The notes: generated by a model not told the origin, from the sequence alone. A DNA stretch of 48,976 bases from Acidimicrobiales bacterium (GCA_020630195.1 JAHDBV010000025.1:1-48976), one strand, 5' to 3'. Shown: positions 24,189 to 33,277, numbered from the stretch's first letter. Translations and numbers: made by a program.

Positions 24189-24213
24189 TCCCGATCCGTT
24201 CTCCGGAGGACCC

Positions 24214-24903
24214 ATGGCCGACCAGCCCGACATCTCCCACCAGGACCTGATCCGCTGGAGCGAGACCCTCGCCGGGATCGCCCGCACGGGCCTCGGGTTC
24301 ACCGACAGTCCGTACGAGATCGAGCGGTACGAGGAGATCCTGTCCGTCGCCGGCGACATCGCCGCCCGGCGCGACGGCGGGGAACCGGCGGCCTTCACGG
24401 CCGAATGGCTCAAGCAGGTGGGCTCCGGGGTGCCGGGCTACGTCACGCCGAAGATCGCGATCGGTGCCGTGGTCGGCGACGACGACGGCCGGATCCTGCT
24501 GATCCAACGAGCCGACTCGGGGGTGTGGCTCTATCCGACCGGGTGGGCCGACATCGGCTACTCGGCGTCCGAGGTGGCCCGCAAGGAGGTGAAGGAGGAG
24601 ACCGGCATCGAGGTGGAGGTGGTCGCACCGATCGCGATCCTCGACGGTCTGCGCCTCGGGTTCACCGGCGTTCCCCTCTACTCACTGGTCTTCCACTGCC
24701 GGGCCGTCGGCGGTGCCCTCGAACACCATCCCCACGAGTGCCTCGACGTCGGTTGGTTCCACCGCGATGCGCTGCCCGAACCCCTCGCCAACCACGAACG
24801 TTGGTTGCCCCACGCCTTCCGGGCGATCGACGGCGAATCGGTGGGGGTGCAGTTCGACGCGCCCCGCGACGAGGTGTGGTTGACCCCGCCCGAGGTCGAC
24901 TGA
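24214..24903 (+). CDS. NUDIX hydrolase with Nudix_hydro_N helical domain
   Basis: 229 aa. Residues 5-65 (ISHQDLIRWSETLAGIARTGL) match the N-terminal helical domain found on a subset of NUDIX hydrolases acting on ADP-ribose-like or CDP-alcohol substrates. The NUDIX helix runs GWADIGYSASEVARKEVKEETGI. The core REUxEExGU is KEVKEETGI with all catalytic Glu present, but the first Glu of the box (GX5E) is Tyr and Arg is Lys. RBS CCGGAGGA precedes ATG 24214. It follows glnD by 25 bases and may be cotranscribed. Substrate unknown. Confidence 0.88.
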   Translation: MADQPDISHQDLIRWSETLAGIARTGLGFTDSPYEIERYEEILSVAGDIAARRDGGEPAAFTAEWLKQVGSGVPGYVTPKIAIGAVVGDDDGRILLIQRADSGVWLYPTGWADIGYSASEVARKEVKEETGIEVEVVAPIAILDGLRLGFTGVPLYSLVFHCRAVGGALEHHPHECLDVGWFHRDALPEPLANHERWLPHAFRAIDGESVGVQFDAPRDEVWLTPPEVD

Positions 24904-24921
24904 CCGCGGGAGGCGCCGGGC

Positions 24922-25767
24922 TCAGCCGTCCTGGTCGCGCAGGAACTGTTCGAGTTCGGAGATCAGCTCGTCGCCGTCGCCGGCTCGGAGCTGTTCGTCG
25001 TAGGCCTGCTCGAGCGTGGCGACGTACTCGCGGGTCTCGTCGTCGTCCTCGACCAGCTCCGAGACCTGCCGCTCGTAGCTCGCCGCGGCGATCTCGAGCG
25101 CGGTCATCGTCATGGGGACGGTGAGCAGCTCGGCGAGGCGTTCGAGGAGGGCCAGCGCGGCCTTCGGGTTCGGTGCATGGGGCACATAGGTCGGCACGGT
25201 GGCCCACAACGACACCGAGTCGAACCCGGCTCGGATGGTGGCGTCGAGCAGCACACCGACGATGCCGGTGGGGCCCTCGTAGGACGACGGGGTGAGGTCG
25301 TAGCGCAGGCACAACTCGTCGTCGTCGCTGGCGCCGTAGATCGTGGTGGGCCGGGAGTGGGCCACCTCGGCGATGAGGGCACCGAGCGAGACCACCAGCT
25401 CCACGCCGAGCTCGGCGGCCATGCCGGTGACGAGGCCGCAGAACGTCCGCCAACGGAGCTGCGGTTCGATGCCGGTGAGCACGAGCAGATCCCGGTGTCC
25501 GTCGAAGCGACGGGCCAGCCACAACTCGTTGGCCGGCCACACGATCTGTCGGCCGCCCTCGTCGAGTTCGATCATCGGTCGGGTCTCGGAGAAGTCGTAG
25601 AACGGCTCCGGGTCGATCTCGGCGATCTTCTCCGCATCGAAGCGGTCACGCAGCTGGGTGGCGGCTGTCGACGCGGCGTCACCGGCGTCGTTCCACCCCT
25701 CGAACGCCACCACCAACACGGGGTGCTCGAGCGGGCCCGGTTCGTCGATCCACTGGAGATGTTCCAT
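24922..25767 (-). CDS. PAC2-family protein
   Basis: 281 aa. The PAC2 (proteasome assembly chaperone 2-like) fold is shown by VVAFEGWNDAGDAAS near the N-terminus, the central GVELVVSLGALIAEVAHSRP and YEGPTGIVGVLLD, and SLWATVPTYVPHAPNPKAAL. The acidic C-terminal tail (SELEQFLRDQDG) is typical of the actinobacterial branch. The role is uncertain; some relatives occur beside proteasome genes, but none are in this window. TACGGT lies 9 nt upstream of ATG 25767. Divergent from the GNAT gene. Confidence 0.88.
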   Translation of the reverse strand: MEHLQWIDEPGPLEHPVLVVAFEGWNDAGDAASTAATQLRDRFDAEKIAEIDPEPFYDFSETRPMIELDEGGRQIVWPANELWLARRFDGHRDLLVLTGIEPQLRWRTFCGLVTGMAAELGVELVVSLGALIAEVAHSRPTTIYGASDDDELCLRYDLTPSSYEGPTGIVGVLLDATIRAGFDSVSLWATVPTYVPHAPNPKAALALLERLAELLTVPMTMTALEIAAASYERQVSELVEDDDETREYVATLEQAYDEQLRAGDGDELISELEQFLRDQDG

Positions 25768-25841
25768 CTGGGGAGCACCGTACCGCCCCCACTCGGGCGG
25801 AACCGCCGCCGAGACGGGCTCGGGACTGCGATACTGCGGGT

Positions 25842-26270
25842 GTGGAAATCCGTGCCGTGTCCGAGGTGACCGACGAGATCGTGGCGGCGTTCGACCGCCT
25901 GATCCCCCAGCTGTCGTCGTCGAACCCGCCGCCCAGCGCCGAGGTGCTCCAGACCATCGCCGACCACGACGCCTCGACGCTGCTCGTGGCCGAGGAGGAC
26001 GGCGTGGTGCTCGGAAGCCTCACCCTCGTGATCTTCCCGATCCCGACCGGGTGGCGGGCCTGGATCGAAGACGTCGTCGTCGACGGTGACGCCCGCGGCA
26101 AGGGTGTCGGCGAGCAGCTCAACCGCCGTGCCCTCGAGCTCGCCGCCGAGGCGGGCTGCACCACGGTCGATCTCACCTCGCGCCCGTCGCGCGAGGCCGC
26201 CAACCGCCTCTACCAGCGCATCGGCTTCGAGGCCCGCGAGACCAACGTCTACCGCTACAAGATCGGATGA
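25842..26270 (+). CDS. GNAT-family N-acetyltransferase
   Basis: 142 aa. Acetyl-CoA-dependent acyltransferase fold: strand 4 WIEDVVVDGDARGKGVGEQL holds the acetyl-CoA pyrophosphate loop (R/Q-x-x-G-x-G/A as RGKGVG), and NRLYQRIGFEARETNVYRY closes the domain. Substrate unknown. GTG 25842 lies 6 nt after GATACT. The stop overlaps the start of the PLP enzyme gene by 4 nt, so they are coupled. Confidence 0.88.
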   Translation: MEIRAVSEVTDEIVAAFDRLIPQLSSSNPPPSAEVLQTIADHDASTLLVAEEDGVVLGSLTLVIFPIPTGWRAWIEDVVVDGDARGKGVGEQLNRRALELAAEAGCTTVDLTSRPSREAANRLYQRIGFEARETNVYRYKIG

Positions 26271-27340
26271 GCGGGGAGGGGCCCTCGACCCGGGCCGTGC
26301 ACGCGGACGCCGGGGTCGAGCCCGGCGTCGACGTCGCCCCACCACTCCATCTCAGCACCACCTACCGGCGCTCGGGCCCGGACGACGAGCTCGTCTACCG
26401 GCGCGACGACAGCCGCACCGTCGAACGGCTCGAGGCCGTGCTCGGCGACCTCGAGGGTGGCACGGCGGTGGCCTTCGCCAGTGGCATGGCCGCCATCACG
26501 GCCACGATCCGGGCGCTCGCGCCGGCTCGCATCAGCCTCCCGCCGGCCACCTATCACGGGACCCGTCTGCTGGCCGAGCTCGCCGAACTCGACGGCCACC
26601 TGCGCGTCGTCGATCCCGACGAGCTCGGTGAGGGCGACGTCCGCTGGCTCGAGACACCCGCCAACCCGACCTGTGAGGTGGCCGACATCGCCGCCATCTC
26701 GGCCGACGCCCGGGCTCGTGGTGTCCGGGTCGTGGTCGACTCCACGTTCGCCACACCCGTGCTCCAACAGCCCCTCGCGCTCGGTGCCGATGTGGTCGTG
26801 CACGCCACGACCAAGGCCATCAACGGCCACAGCGACGCCCTCGGCGGGGTGGCCGTCAGCAACGACCCGCAGATCCTCGATGCCCTCCGTCGCCGTCGCG
26901 TGCTCGAGGGCGCCGTCATGGGAGCGTTCGACGCCTGGCTCACCCTCCGGGGGGTGCGAACCCTGCCGCTGCGGCTGGAGCGCCAGTGCGCCACGGCCGC
27001 GGCGCTCGTGGAGGCGCTCGAGCCCCATCCCGTGCGCCGCTGGTACAGCCCGCTGCCGGGCACCGCGTGGTCGGAGATCGCCCGTCGACAGATGTCGGCC
27101 GGCGGGTCGGTGTTCTCGTTCGAGTTCGACGAGGCGGCGACCGCCGCCGCCTGCACGGCCGCCTTCGAGCTGATCACCGTGGCGACCTCGCTCGGTGGTG
27201 TGGAGACCCTCGCCGAACACCGACTGCTCGTCGACGAGCACGCCCCGCCGGGACTGATCCGACTGTCCGTCGGGATCGAGGACGTCGACGACCTGCGAGC
27301 CGACCTGCTCGGCGCCGTGGAGGCGGCGCTGCGGGCCTAG
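26267..27340 (+). CDS. Cys/Met metabolism PLP-dependent enzyme (cystathionine gamma-lyase/synthase type)
   Basis: 357 aa, a little short for the family (about 380-400). PLP-binding features: AFASGMAAITATI, ETPANPTCEVADI, the pre-Schiff-base VVVDSTFATPVLQQPL and the Schiff-base Lys in HATTKAINGHSD. The C-terminus LGGVETLAEH and GLIRLSVGIED matches MetB/MetC/MegL enzymes. Whether it is a lyase, gamma-synthase or O-acetylhomoserine sulfhydrylase cannot be told by eye. The N-terminal TRAVHADAG agrees with family proteins starting TRAVHAG. Confidence 0.9.
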   Translation: MSGEGPSTRAVHADAGVEPGVDVAPPLHLSTTYRRSGPDDELVYRRDDSRTVERLEAVLGDLEGGTAVAFASGMAAITATIRALAPARISLPPATYHGTRLLAELAELDGHLRVVDPDELGEGDVRWLETPANPTCEVADIAAISADARARGVRVVVDSTFATPVLQQPLALGADVVVHATTKAINGHSDALGGVAVSNDPQILDALRRRRVLEGAVMGAFDAWLTLRGVRTLPLRLERQCATAAALVEALEPHPVRRWYSPLPGTAWSEIARRQMSAGGSVFSFEFDEAATAAACTAAFELITVATSLGGVETLAEHRLLVDEHAPPGLIRLSVGIEDVDDLRADLLGAVEAALRA

Positions 27341-27351
27341 ATCGGCCCGGC

Positions 27352-28689
27352 TCAGCCCTCGTCGTCGTCGACGGCGGGGGGCGGGACGATCCGGGAGATC
27401 GTGCCGTCGGCCTCGATGATGTAGATCTGGTCGTCGTCGTCGGTGCCGAACGACCAGACCGCGCCGAGCGACTCCTCGTCGCCGGTGACCACATCGAGCA
27501 CGGCGAGGCGTGACGCTGCGGAGCTCTCGACACCGAAGAGCTCACCCGAGCAGGCGTCGGAGGCCAGGTAGATGCCGTCGAGGCTGGGCAGCGCCTCGTC
27601 ACGGACCACGACCCCACCGGTGACCGAGCAGCGGTTGCGCTCGTGGGCGTACTCGACCGTGGGCATCACGACCTCGCCATCGGGCTCCTCACCACCTCGG
27701 AACGGCATGGTGCCCTCGAACGCGTTCCAGCCGAGGTTCGCCCCCCGACCGCCACCGTCCTCGGCGGGCAGGTGGGTGATCTCCTCGAGCTCGTCCTGGC
27801 CGACATCGGCGATCCACAGGTCGCCGTTGGCCGAATCGAACGTGAAGCGCCACGCATTGCGGATGCCGTAGGCCCAGACCTCGGCCGCGCCCTCGCCCGG
27901 TCCGAACGGGTTGCCGGGGGCGGGTGAGTACTCGGCGTTCTCGGTGCCGGTGGGGTCGATGCGCAGGATCGAGCCGAGCAGATCGCGCGGGTCCTGGCCC
28001 GTGCGTTCCGGATCACCGCCACCGCCACCGTCGCCGAGCGACCAGTACAGGAAGCCGTCGGGTCCGATGTGCACGTCGCCGCCGTTGTGGTTGGCGAAGG
28101 GCTGGTTCACGGTGAGCAGGACCCGGCCCGAGTCGACCTGGGCCCGCTCGCCGCTGAACGGGTACTCGACGAGCACGCTGCGGCCGTCGAGGTCGGTGTA
28201 GGAGACGTAGAGGCGGCGCCCGTCGCTCGAGAAGGTGAAGCCGAGCAACCCCTGCTCGTTGCCGGTCGAGACCTGCTCACGGAGGTCGAGCACGAGGCGA
28301 CTCTGGAGTCGGAGACTCTCCGCTCCCGTCCGTGACGAGAACGACCGCTCGATGCGGTGGATCCGACCGCCCTTGTCGGCGACGTAGAGGTCGAGCGAGC
28401 CCGATCGGCCCCGGAGGTCGATGGCGCCCTCGAGCTGCACGATCGGCAGCAGATGGGCGACCGTGCGATCCCAGAACGGGTCGAAGCCGGTGTCCTCGAT
28501 GACCGCGCCGTCGGTGGTGTCGGGCTCGGCCAGGTCACCGAACTCCGACTCGGGCAACGTCGGTCGCACGGCGGTGATGGGCGGCAGATCCTCGGGCATC
28601 TCCTCCCTGGGCGCCTCGGCCACCTCGATGCCACAGGCGGCGACGGTGGTCGCGGCGGCGAGCAGCATCGGAAGACAGCGGTGACGCAC
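27352..28689 (-). CDS. PQQ-type glucose/sorbosone dehydrogenase lipoprotein
   Basis: 445 aa. A signal peptide ends in the lipobox VAAC (Cys about 19), so the protein is exported and lipid-anchored. A Pro/Glu-rich linker precedes a six-bladed beta-propeller of the GSDH family: NEQGLLGFTFSSDG, QPFANHNGGDVHIGPDGFLYWS (His ligand region), GSILRIDP, AYGIRNAWRFTFD and GANLGWNAFEG. Known members oxidise aldoses with PQQ, but many homologues have no proven activity. GTG 28689 lies 6 nt after GAGACT. Divergent from the GtrA gene. Confidence 0.9.
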   Translation of the reverse strand: MRHRCLPMLLAAATTVAACGIEVAEAPREEMPEDLPPITAVRPTLPESEFGDLAEPDTTDGAVIEDTGFDPFWDRTVAHLLPIVQLEGAIDLRGRSGSLDLYVADKGGRIHRIERSFSSRTGAESLRLQSRLVLDLREQVSTGNEQGLLGFTFSSDGRRLYVSYTDLDGRSVLVEYPFSGERAQVDSGRVLLTVNQPFANHNGGDVHIGPDGFLYWSLGDGGGGGDPERTGQDPRDLLGSILRIDPTGTENAEYSPAPGNPFGPGEGAAEVWAYGIRNAWRFTFDSANGDLWIADVGQDELEEITHLPAEDGGGRGANLGWNAFEGTMPFRGGEEPDGEVVMPTVEYAHERNRCSVTGGVVVRDEALPSLDGIYLASDACSGELFGVESSAASRLAVLDVVTGDEESLGAVWSFGTDDDDQIYIIEADGTISRIVPPPAVDDDEG

Positions 28690-28750
28690 CCGGGCAGTCT
28701 CGCCGAACCGGCGCCGCTTGCGGCGTCAGGCGCAGCGATACCCTCGCCGC

Positions 28751-29152
28751 GTGACCGCCACGACCTTGCCCGACTCCGGCCTGGCCGGTCGGTTCGTGGC
28801 CGTCTCGGCGATCAACGTGGTGAACCACCAGGCCGTGCTCTGGCTCACGAACTCCGTGCTCGGCTGGTCGGCGGTGCCCGCCAACGTGACCGCGGCGTCG
28901 CTCGCCGCGATCCCCGCCTTCGTGCTCAGCCGACAGTGGGTCTGGAAGGCCCAAGGCGACGTGCGACGCCAGGTCCTGCCGTTCTGGGTGATCTCGGTGG
29001 CCGGGCTCGTCGTCTCCACGGCGTGTGCGGCCGGTGCCGAAGCCGCGTTCGGCGCCGGCCTGGCCGTGAACGCCGCGTCGTTCATCGGCTACTTCCTCGT
29101 CTGGATCGCGAAGTTCTTCCTCCTCGACCGCCTCTTCGGAGACCGCCCATGA
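28751..29152 (+). CDS. GtrA-like membrane protein
   Basis: 133 aa, four predicted membrane helices (FVAVSAINVVNHQAVLWL; SLAAIPAFVLSRQWVW; FWVISVAGLVVSTACAAG; AASFIGYFLVWIAKFFLL). GtrA/DPMS-like proteins help flip undecaprenyl-linked sugars or build envelope polysaccharide. LSRQWVW matches the family's N(R/K)xWVF motif. GTG 28751 follows TACCCT by 6 nt. The stop overlaps the methyltransferase start by 4 nt. Confidence 0.85.
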   Translation: MTATTLPDSGLAGRFVAVSAINVVNHQAVLWLTNSVLGWSAVPANVTAASLAAIPAFVLSRQWVWKAQGDVRRQVLPFWVISVAGLVVSTACAAGAEAAFGAGLAVNAASFIGYFLVWIAKFFLLDRLFGDRP

Positions 29153-29784
29153 ACGACCTCACCCCCGACGAACGAGCGGCCGCGGTCGCAGCCCGCGGCT
29201 TCATGCCGCTCGACGAGGGTGAGGCGCTGTCGAGCTGGGCCGCCTCGGTCGACCCGACCCTGGGGCCGGTGCTCGAGGTCGGCTCCTACTGCGGCAAGTC
29301 GGCGTGCTGGATGGGCCCGTCGATCCGTCGGGCGGGCACCGTGCTCTACTGCCTCGATCATCACCGGGGCTCGGAGGAGAACCAGGCCGGGTGGGAGCAC
29401 CACGAGCCGGACCTGGTCGATGCCGAGATCGCCAAGATGGACACGCTGCCGCTGTTCCGGCGCACGGTGCACGACGCCGGGCTCGAGGACGTGGTCGTCG
29501 CCCTCGTCGGCGACGGCCCGACCGTCGCTCGGCACTGGGCCACCCCGCTGTCGATGCTGTTCATCGACGGTGGCCACGGGGAGGAACCGGCCCGACTCGA
29601 TCGGGAGCTCTGGGTCCCGCATCTCGCCGTCGGTGGCCTGCTCGCCATCCACGACGTGTTCCCCGACCCGGCCGACGGTGGACGTCCGCCGTACGAGGAG
29701 ATCTATCTCCCCGTGCTCGCCTCCGGCGATTTCGAGGAACTCAGCGCCACGGGCTCACTCCGCATCCTGCGCCGCATCAGCTGA
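29149..29784 (+). CDS. Class I SAM methyltransferase-like protein
   Basis: 211 aa, Methyltransf_24-type Rossmann fold. Motif I is VLEVGSYCGKSACWM; motif II-like is GTVLYCLDHHRG; SMLFIDGGHGEEPARLD and LLAIHDVFPDP resemble the sugar or cell-wall-modifying methyltransferases often found next to glycan genes. Coupled to gtrA by ATGA overlap, so it probably acts in the same envelope pathway. Between its stop and the SDR gene (29785-29880) there is only a 7-bp inverted repeat (CAGTTCC/GGAACTG). Confidence 0.75.
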   Translation: MNDLTPDERAAAVAARGFMPLDEGEALSSWAASVDPTLGPVLEVGSYCGKSACWMGPSIRRAGTVLYCLDHHRGSEENQAGWEHHEPDLVDAEIAKMDTLPLFRRTVHDAGLEDVVVALVGDGPTVARHWATPLSMLFIDGGHGEEPARLDRELWVPHLAVGGLLAIHDVFPDPADGGRPPYEEIYLPVLASGDFEELSATGSLRILRRIS

Positions 29785-29880
29785 GCTCCATCCCGACCGG
29801 CAGTTCCGAGCCCCGGCGAGGAACTGTGGAAGTGAGGAGGCCGCCCTGCGGCCGACGAACGTCAGCGAGGTGAACGGCGG

Positions 29881-30624
29881 TCAGCGCCCACCCGCCACGT
29901 CGACGATCGCCCCCGTCGAGTAGCTCGCCTCGTCGGAGGCGAGCCAGGCGATGAGGGCGGCCACCTCCTCGGCGGTGCCACCACGGCCCTGCGGGATCCG
30001 GTCCTTCAGCCGTTCGATGCGGTCCGGCATGCCGCCCGAGGCGTGGATGTCGGTGTCGATCAGCCCGGGACGCACGGCGGTGACCCGGATGCCCTCGCGG
30101 GCGGTCTCGGTGGCGAGGCCGACGGTCAGGGTGTCGATGGCGCCCTTCGTGGCGGCGTAGTCGACGTACTCGTTCGGTGAACCGAAGCGGGCCGCCGCCG
30201 ATGAGACGTTCACGATCACCCCGCCCGGCCCACCGAGGCGGGTCGACAGGCGACGTACGGCTTCGCGGGCGACGAGCATGGCGCCGACGACGTTGACGTC
30301 ACAGATGCGTTGGATGCGTTCGGCGGAGAAGCTGGCGAGGGGTCCCTGGGTGTCGAGCACGCCGGCGTTGTTGATCACGATCGTCGGCAGGCCGAGTTCG
30401 GTCGTGGTCTGGTCGAACGCGTCGACCACGTGGCGCTCCTCCGCCACATCGCCGCGGATGGCGATGGCGTGGCGGCCGAGCAGCTCGACATCGGCGATCA
30501 CCTCGGTGGCCGCGGCGTCGTTGCCGGCGTAGGTGATCGCCACGTCGTGGCCGTCGCCGGCCAAGCGTCGTGCGACCGCGGCCCCGATCCCTCGACTGCC
30601 TCCGGTGATCAATGCGACGGCCAT
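29881..30624 (-). CDS. Short-chain dehydrogenase/reductase
   Basis: 247 aa, classical SDR. The cofactor loop is TGGSRGIG (residues 7-14), with INNAGVL, the catalytic Ser in NVSSAAARF, YxxxK as YAATK, and PGLIDTDIH. Nearest to FabG-like/glucose-1-dehydrogenase-like oxidoreductases that use NADP(H), by comparison with family patterns. Substrate unknown. ATG 30624 follows CAGGAT (complement of 30632-30637) by 7 nt. Divergent from the alpha/beta hydrolase gene. Confidence 0.9.
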   Translation of the reverse strand: MAVALITGGSRGIGAAVARRLAGDGHDVAITYAGNDAAATEVIADVELLGRHAIAIRGDVAEERHVVDAFDQTTTELGLPTIVINNAGVLDTQGPLASFSAERIQRICDVNVVGAMLVAREAVRRLSTRLGGPGGVIVNVSSAAARFGSPNEYVDYAATKGAIDTLTVGLATETAREGIRVTAVRPGLIDTDIHASGGMPDRIERLKDRIPQGRGGTAEEVAALIAWLASDEASYSTGAIVDVAGGR

Positions 30625-30631
30625 GGTGCCG

Positions 30632-30681
30632 ATCCTGCCAGGTCCCGCCCACGGGCGGCCGCCATCCGGGTGCCCTAACGT
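30632..30681. promoter_or_regulatory. Divergent promoter pair (SDR / alpha-beta hydrolase)
   Basis: Minus-strand CAGGAT (30632-30637) and plus-strand TAACGT (30676-30681) lie 38 bp apart, back to back, 7 and 6 nt from their start codons. Any -35 regions must overlap. Confidence 0.45.
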
Positions 30682-30687
30682 CGGCCC

Positions 30688-31479
30688 ATGGCGACCACGA
30701 CGACTTCCGACGGCACGACGATCTCCTACACCGACCACGGTGGTGACGGCCCGGCGGTGTTGTTCAGCCACGGCTTCTTGATGAACCGGTCGATGTTCGA
30801 CAACCAGGTGGCGGCCTTCCGCGGCGATCACCGCTGCATCACCTGGGACGAGCGCGGCTTCGGTGAGACCCGGGCCGAGGGTCCGTTCAGCTACTGGGAC
30901 TCGGCGAACGACGCCGTCGCCGTGCTCGACGCCTGCGGGGTCGAGTCGGCGGTGCTGGTCGGCATGAGCCAGGGAGGCTTCCTGTCCTTGCGGGCGGCCC
31001 TCGCCCATCCCGATCGGGTGAAGGGTGTGGTCCTCATCGATTCCCAGGCGGGTGTCGACGACGCCGAGACCATCGCCGGCTACGAGGGCATGTTGCACGT
31101 CTTCGGACAGGGCTCGGACGAGGAACGGGCGGGGGTCTTCCAGGTCGTGAGCGGCCTGATCCTCGGCGACGAGACCCTCGCCGCCGAGTGGATTCCGATC
31201 TGGGACGGCCTCGACCGGGAGCAGCTCGTCCTGGCCGGTGGTGCCCTGCTCGGCCGCGACGACGTCACGGACCGGCTCGGCGAGATCACCTGCCCGGTGC
31301 TGTCGATCCACGGGACCGCCGATCAGGCGATCGACATCTCCGAAGGGGAGGCGACGGTCGCCGGGGTGCCCGATGGTCGTGGGGTGGTGCCCATCGAGGG
31401 CGCCGCGCACGCACCGAACATGACCCACCCGGAGCCGGTCAACGCCGCCCTGGGTGCGTTCCTCGCCGAGGTCGCCTGA
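30688..31479 (+). CDS. Alpha/beta-fold hydrolase
   Basis: 263 aa. Nucleophile elbow GMSQGG, oxyanion loop SHGFLMN after strand 3, acid in the region SIHGTADQAID, and catalytic His in GAAHAPN near the C-terminus. WDERGFGETR is the usual conserved strand. It resembles the haloperoxidase/epoxide-hydrolase-like esterases; substrate unknown. ATG 30688 follows TAACGT by 6 nt. An inverted repeat TCGTGCC-tc-GGCACGA lies just after the stop. Confidence 0.9.
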   Translation: MATTTTSDGTTISYTDHGGDGPAVLFSHGFLMNRSMFDNQVAAFRGDHRCITWDERGFGETRAEGPFSYWDSANDAVAVLDACGVESAVLVGMSQGGFLSLRAALAHPDRVKGVVLIDSQAGVDDAETIAGYEGMLHVFGQGSDEERAGVFQVVSGLILGDETLAAEWIPIWDGLDREQLVLAGGALLGRDDVTDRLGEITCPVLSIHGTADQAIDISEGEATVAGVPDGRGVVPIEGAAHAPNMTHPEPVNAALGAFLAEVA

Positions 31480-31511
31480 GCGGCTCGTGCCTCGGCACGA
31501 CCCACGCCCGG

Positions 31512-32540
31512 TCAGTGCAGGAAGAGTGAGGAGGTCGGGGTCGAGCCGTCGAGGGCGTCGGCGGCGAGGATCACCGCGGCCGAGGTGTAGGTCGAGCGTT
31601 CCATGTCGGGGAAGTACACGTGTTCCGGGAACACCTTCCCGGTGAAGTAGCTGCCGTCCTCGTCCCGCAGGGCCTGCGCCCACGTGAACAGCTCGAGGGC
31701 CTCGTCGCGCAGACCGGCGGCGAGGAACGCCATCACGGCTTCACACGTCTCGGCCGCGGTCACCCACGGCCGGTCCGACACGCACCGCACACCCTTGCCG
31801 TCCATGACGAAGGTGTCCCACTTCGCCCGGAGGTGATCGACGGCGGCCTGCCCGGTCACGGCACCCCCGAGGACGGGGTAGTACCAGTCCATCGCCCAGC
31901 GTTCCTTCGGCTCGAAGGCGTCGGGATCGTGGGCGATGACGTGCACGAGCCGGTCCCGCGACTCCGACCAGTGCGGTCGGGGATCCCCCACGAGTTTCGA
32001 CAGCTCGATCGCACAGCCCAGCGAGTGGGCGATCGACGACGAACCGGTGAGCAGGCCGTAGGAGAACGGCTGGCCGTCGGGGTGGCGGGCCCAGATGATC
32101 TCGCCGCGCTTGGTCTGCAGATCGAGGACGAACTCGATGGCCGCCGCGACGGTCGGCCAGAACCGGTCGACCGCGTCACGGTCGCCGGTGGTCAGCCAGT
32201 GGTGCCAGATGCCGGTGGCGAGGTAGGCGACGCAGTTCGCGTCGAGCTTCGCGTCCTCGATGCCGTCGGCGAGGTAGTAGTTGTGCCACGAACCGTCCGG
32301 CCGCTGGATGTCGGCCAGCCACCGGTAACCGGCCTCGGCCTCGGCGACGAGCCCGCAGGTGGCCATCGCCATGGCCGCCTCGACGTGGTTCCACGGGTCG
32401 GCGTGGCCGTTCGGATACCACTGGATCATCCCGCTCGGCAGTTGGAGCGCGGCGATGGAACGCGCCGTGGCGACGAGGTCGTCGGCGCTGACCACACCCT
32501 CGACCGACGGGATCGTCGGCTCGTGGCCGGTGGTCGTCAT
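31512..32540 (-). CDS. Alpha/alpha-toroid (prenyltransferase/squalene-cyclase-like) protein
   Basis: 342 aa. Repeated helix pairs with Trp-rich motifs (DPWNHVEAAMAM, RPDGSWHNYYL, ANCVAYLATGIWHHWL, DGSYFTGKVFPEHVYFPD) match the (alpha/alpha)6 barrel shared by prenyltransferase-like and glycoside-hydrolase-like proteins. The terpene-cyclase DxDD motif is absent, so cyclisation is unlikely. Last gene of a three-gene operon with a methyltransferase (4-nt overlap) and a GT4 glycosyltransferase. I recall this trio as recurrent in actinobacteria. A role in finishing or trimming a glycoconjugate is a guess. Confidence 0.7.
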   Translation of the reverse strand: MTTTGHEPTIPSVEGVVSADDLVATARSIAALQLPSGMIQWYPNGHADPWNHVEAAMAMATCGLVAEAEAGYRWLADIQRPDGSWHNYYLADGIEDAKLDANCVAYLATGIWHHWLTTGDRDAVDRFWPTVAAAIEFVLDLQTKRGEIIWARHPDGQPFSYGLLTGSSSIAHSLGCAIELSKLVGDPRPHWSESRDRLVHVIAHDPDAFEPKERWAMDWYYPVLGGAVTGQAAVDHLRAKWDTFVMDGKGVRCVSDRPWVTAAETCEAVMAFLAAGLRDEALELFTWAQALRDEDGSYFTGKVFPEHVYFPDMERSTYTSAAVILAADALDGSTPTSSLFLH

Positions 32541-33277
32541 CAGGCGGCGACGGCGAGTTCGGCCGGGCGATCCGCGTAGATCACCAGACTCTTGCCGAGC
32601 ACCGGGTTGAGGAGGCGCTCGGTCGTCCGGGTGAGGGCGGGCGCCTCGACGATGTCCCAGGTGAGCAGCTTCAGGTAGGCCTTCACGAGGGGGTGGTCGT
32701 CGTTCTTCACACCCACCGCGCACTTCAGCCACCAGTAGGGCGAGTGGAGGGCGTGGGCCCGGTGGGTCTCACCCGGGAGGAAGCCGGTCTCCGCGAGCTT
32801 CGTGGTGAGCTCGGGCTTGCCGTAGATGCGCACGTGGCCGCCGACCGAGATCGGCGCGTGGTACTCCTCGTTCAGCCACCAGCAGATCTGCTCGGGAAGC
32901 TGCGCCGGCACGGTGGCGGCGAGTCGGCCGCCGGGCTTGAGCACCCGGAACAGCTCGGCCATCACACCCAGGTCGTCGGGCACGTGCTCGAGCACCTCGG
33001 AGGTGATGATGCGGTCGAAGCTGGCATCGGCGAACGGCATCTTCGTGCCGTCGGCGAGCAGGACCGTCGTCGAGACCTCGGGAGCGAGCTCGCCGTCGAG
33101 GTACATCGCGGCGAAGGTGTCCTTCGTCTGGGCGACCTCGTCGACGGCCAGGTCGGCGGCGACCACCGAGGCGCCTCGGCGGGCCGTCTCGAAGGCGTGG
33201 CGGCCGAAGCCGGCGCCGAGATCGAGGACCCGCATCCCGGGCTCGAGACCGAGCTTGTCGTAGTCGACGGTCAGCAT
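32540..33277 (-). CDS. Class I SAM-dependent methyltransferase
   Basis: 245 aa. Rossmann-type: motif I VLDLGAGFGRHAFE, acidic loop VVAADLAVDEV, motif II/III ADGTKMPFADASFDRIITSEVLEHV, then VLKPGGRLAATVP (UbiE/type 11 pattern). The C-terminal 100 residues (from WWLNEEYHAP to WDIVEAPALTR) contain a Trp-rich lid, probably for the acceptor. Substrate probably a glycan or lipid made with the neighbouring GT4. The start directly abuts the stop of the glycosyltransferase gene. Confidence 0.88.
   Translation of the reverse strand: MLTVDYDKLGLEPGMRVLDLGAGFGRHAFETARRGASVVAADLAVDEVAQTKDTFAAMYLDGELAPEVSTTVLLADGTKMPFADASFDRIITSEVLEHVPDDLGVMAELFRVLKPGGRLAATVPAQLPEQICWWLNEEYHAPISVGGHVRIYGKPELTTKLAETGFLPGETHRAHALHSPYWWLKCAVGVKNDDHPLVKAYLKLLTWDIVEAPALTRTTERLLNPVLGKSLVIYADRPAELAVAA

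Noticed and set aside
28690..28750. A shared riboswitch or leader between the sugar dehydrogenase and GtrA genes
   Set aside because: The 61-bp gap only has room for two back-to-back promoter boxes; no stable structure is visible.
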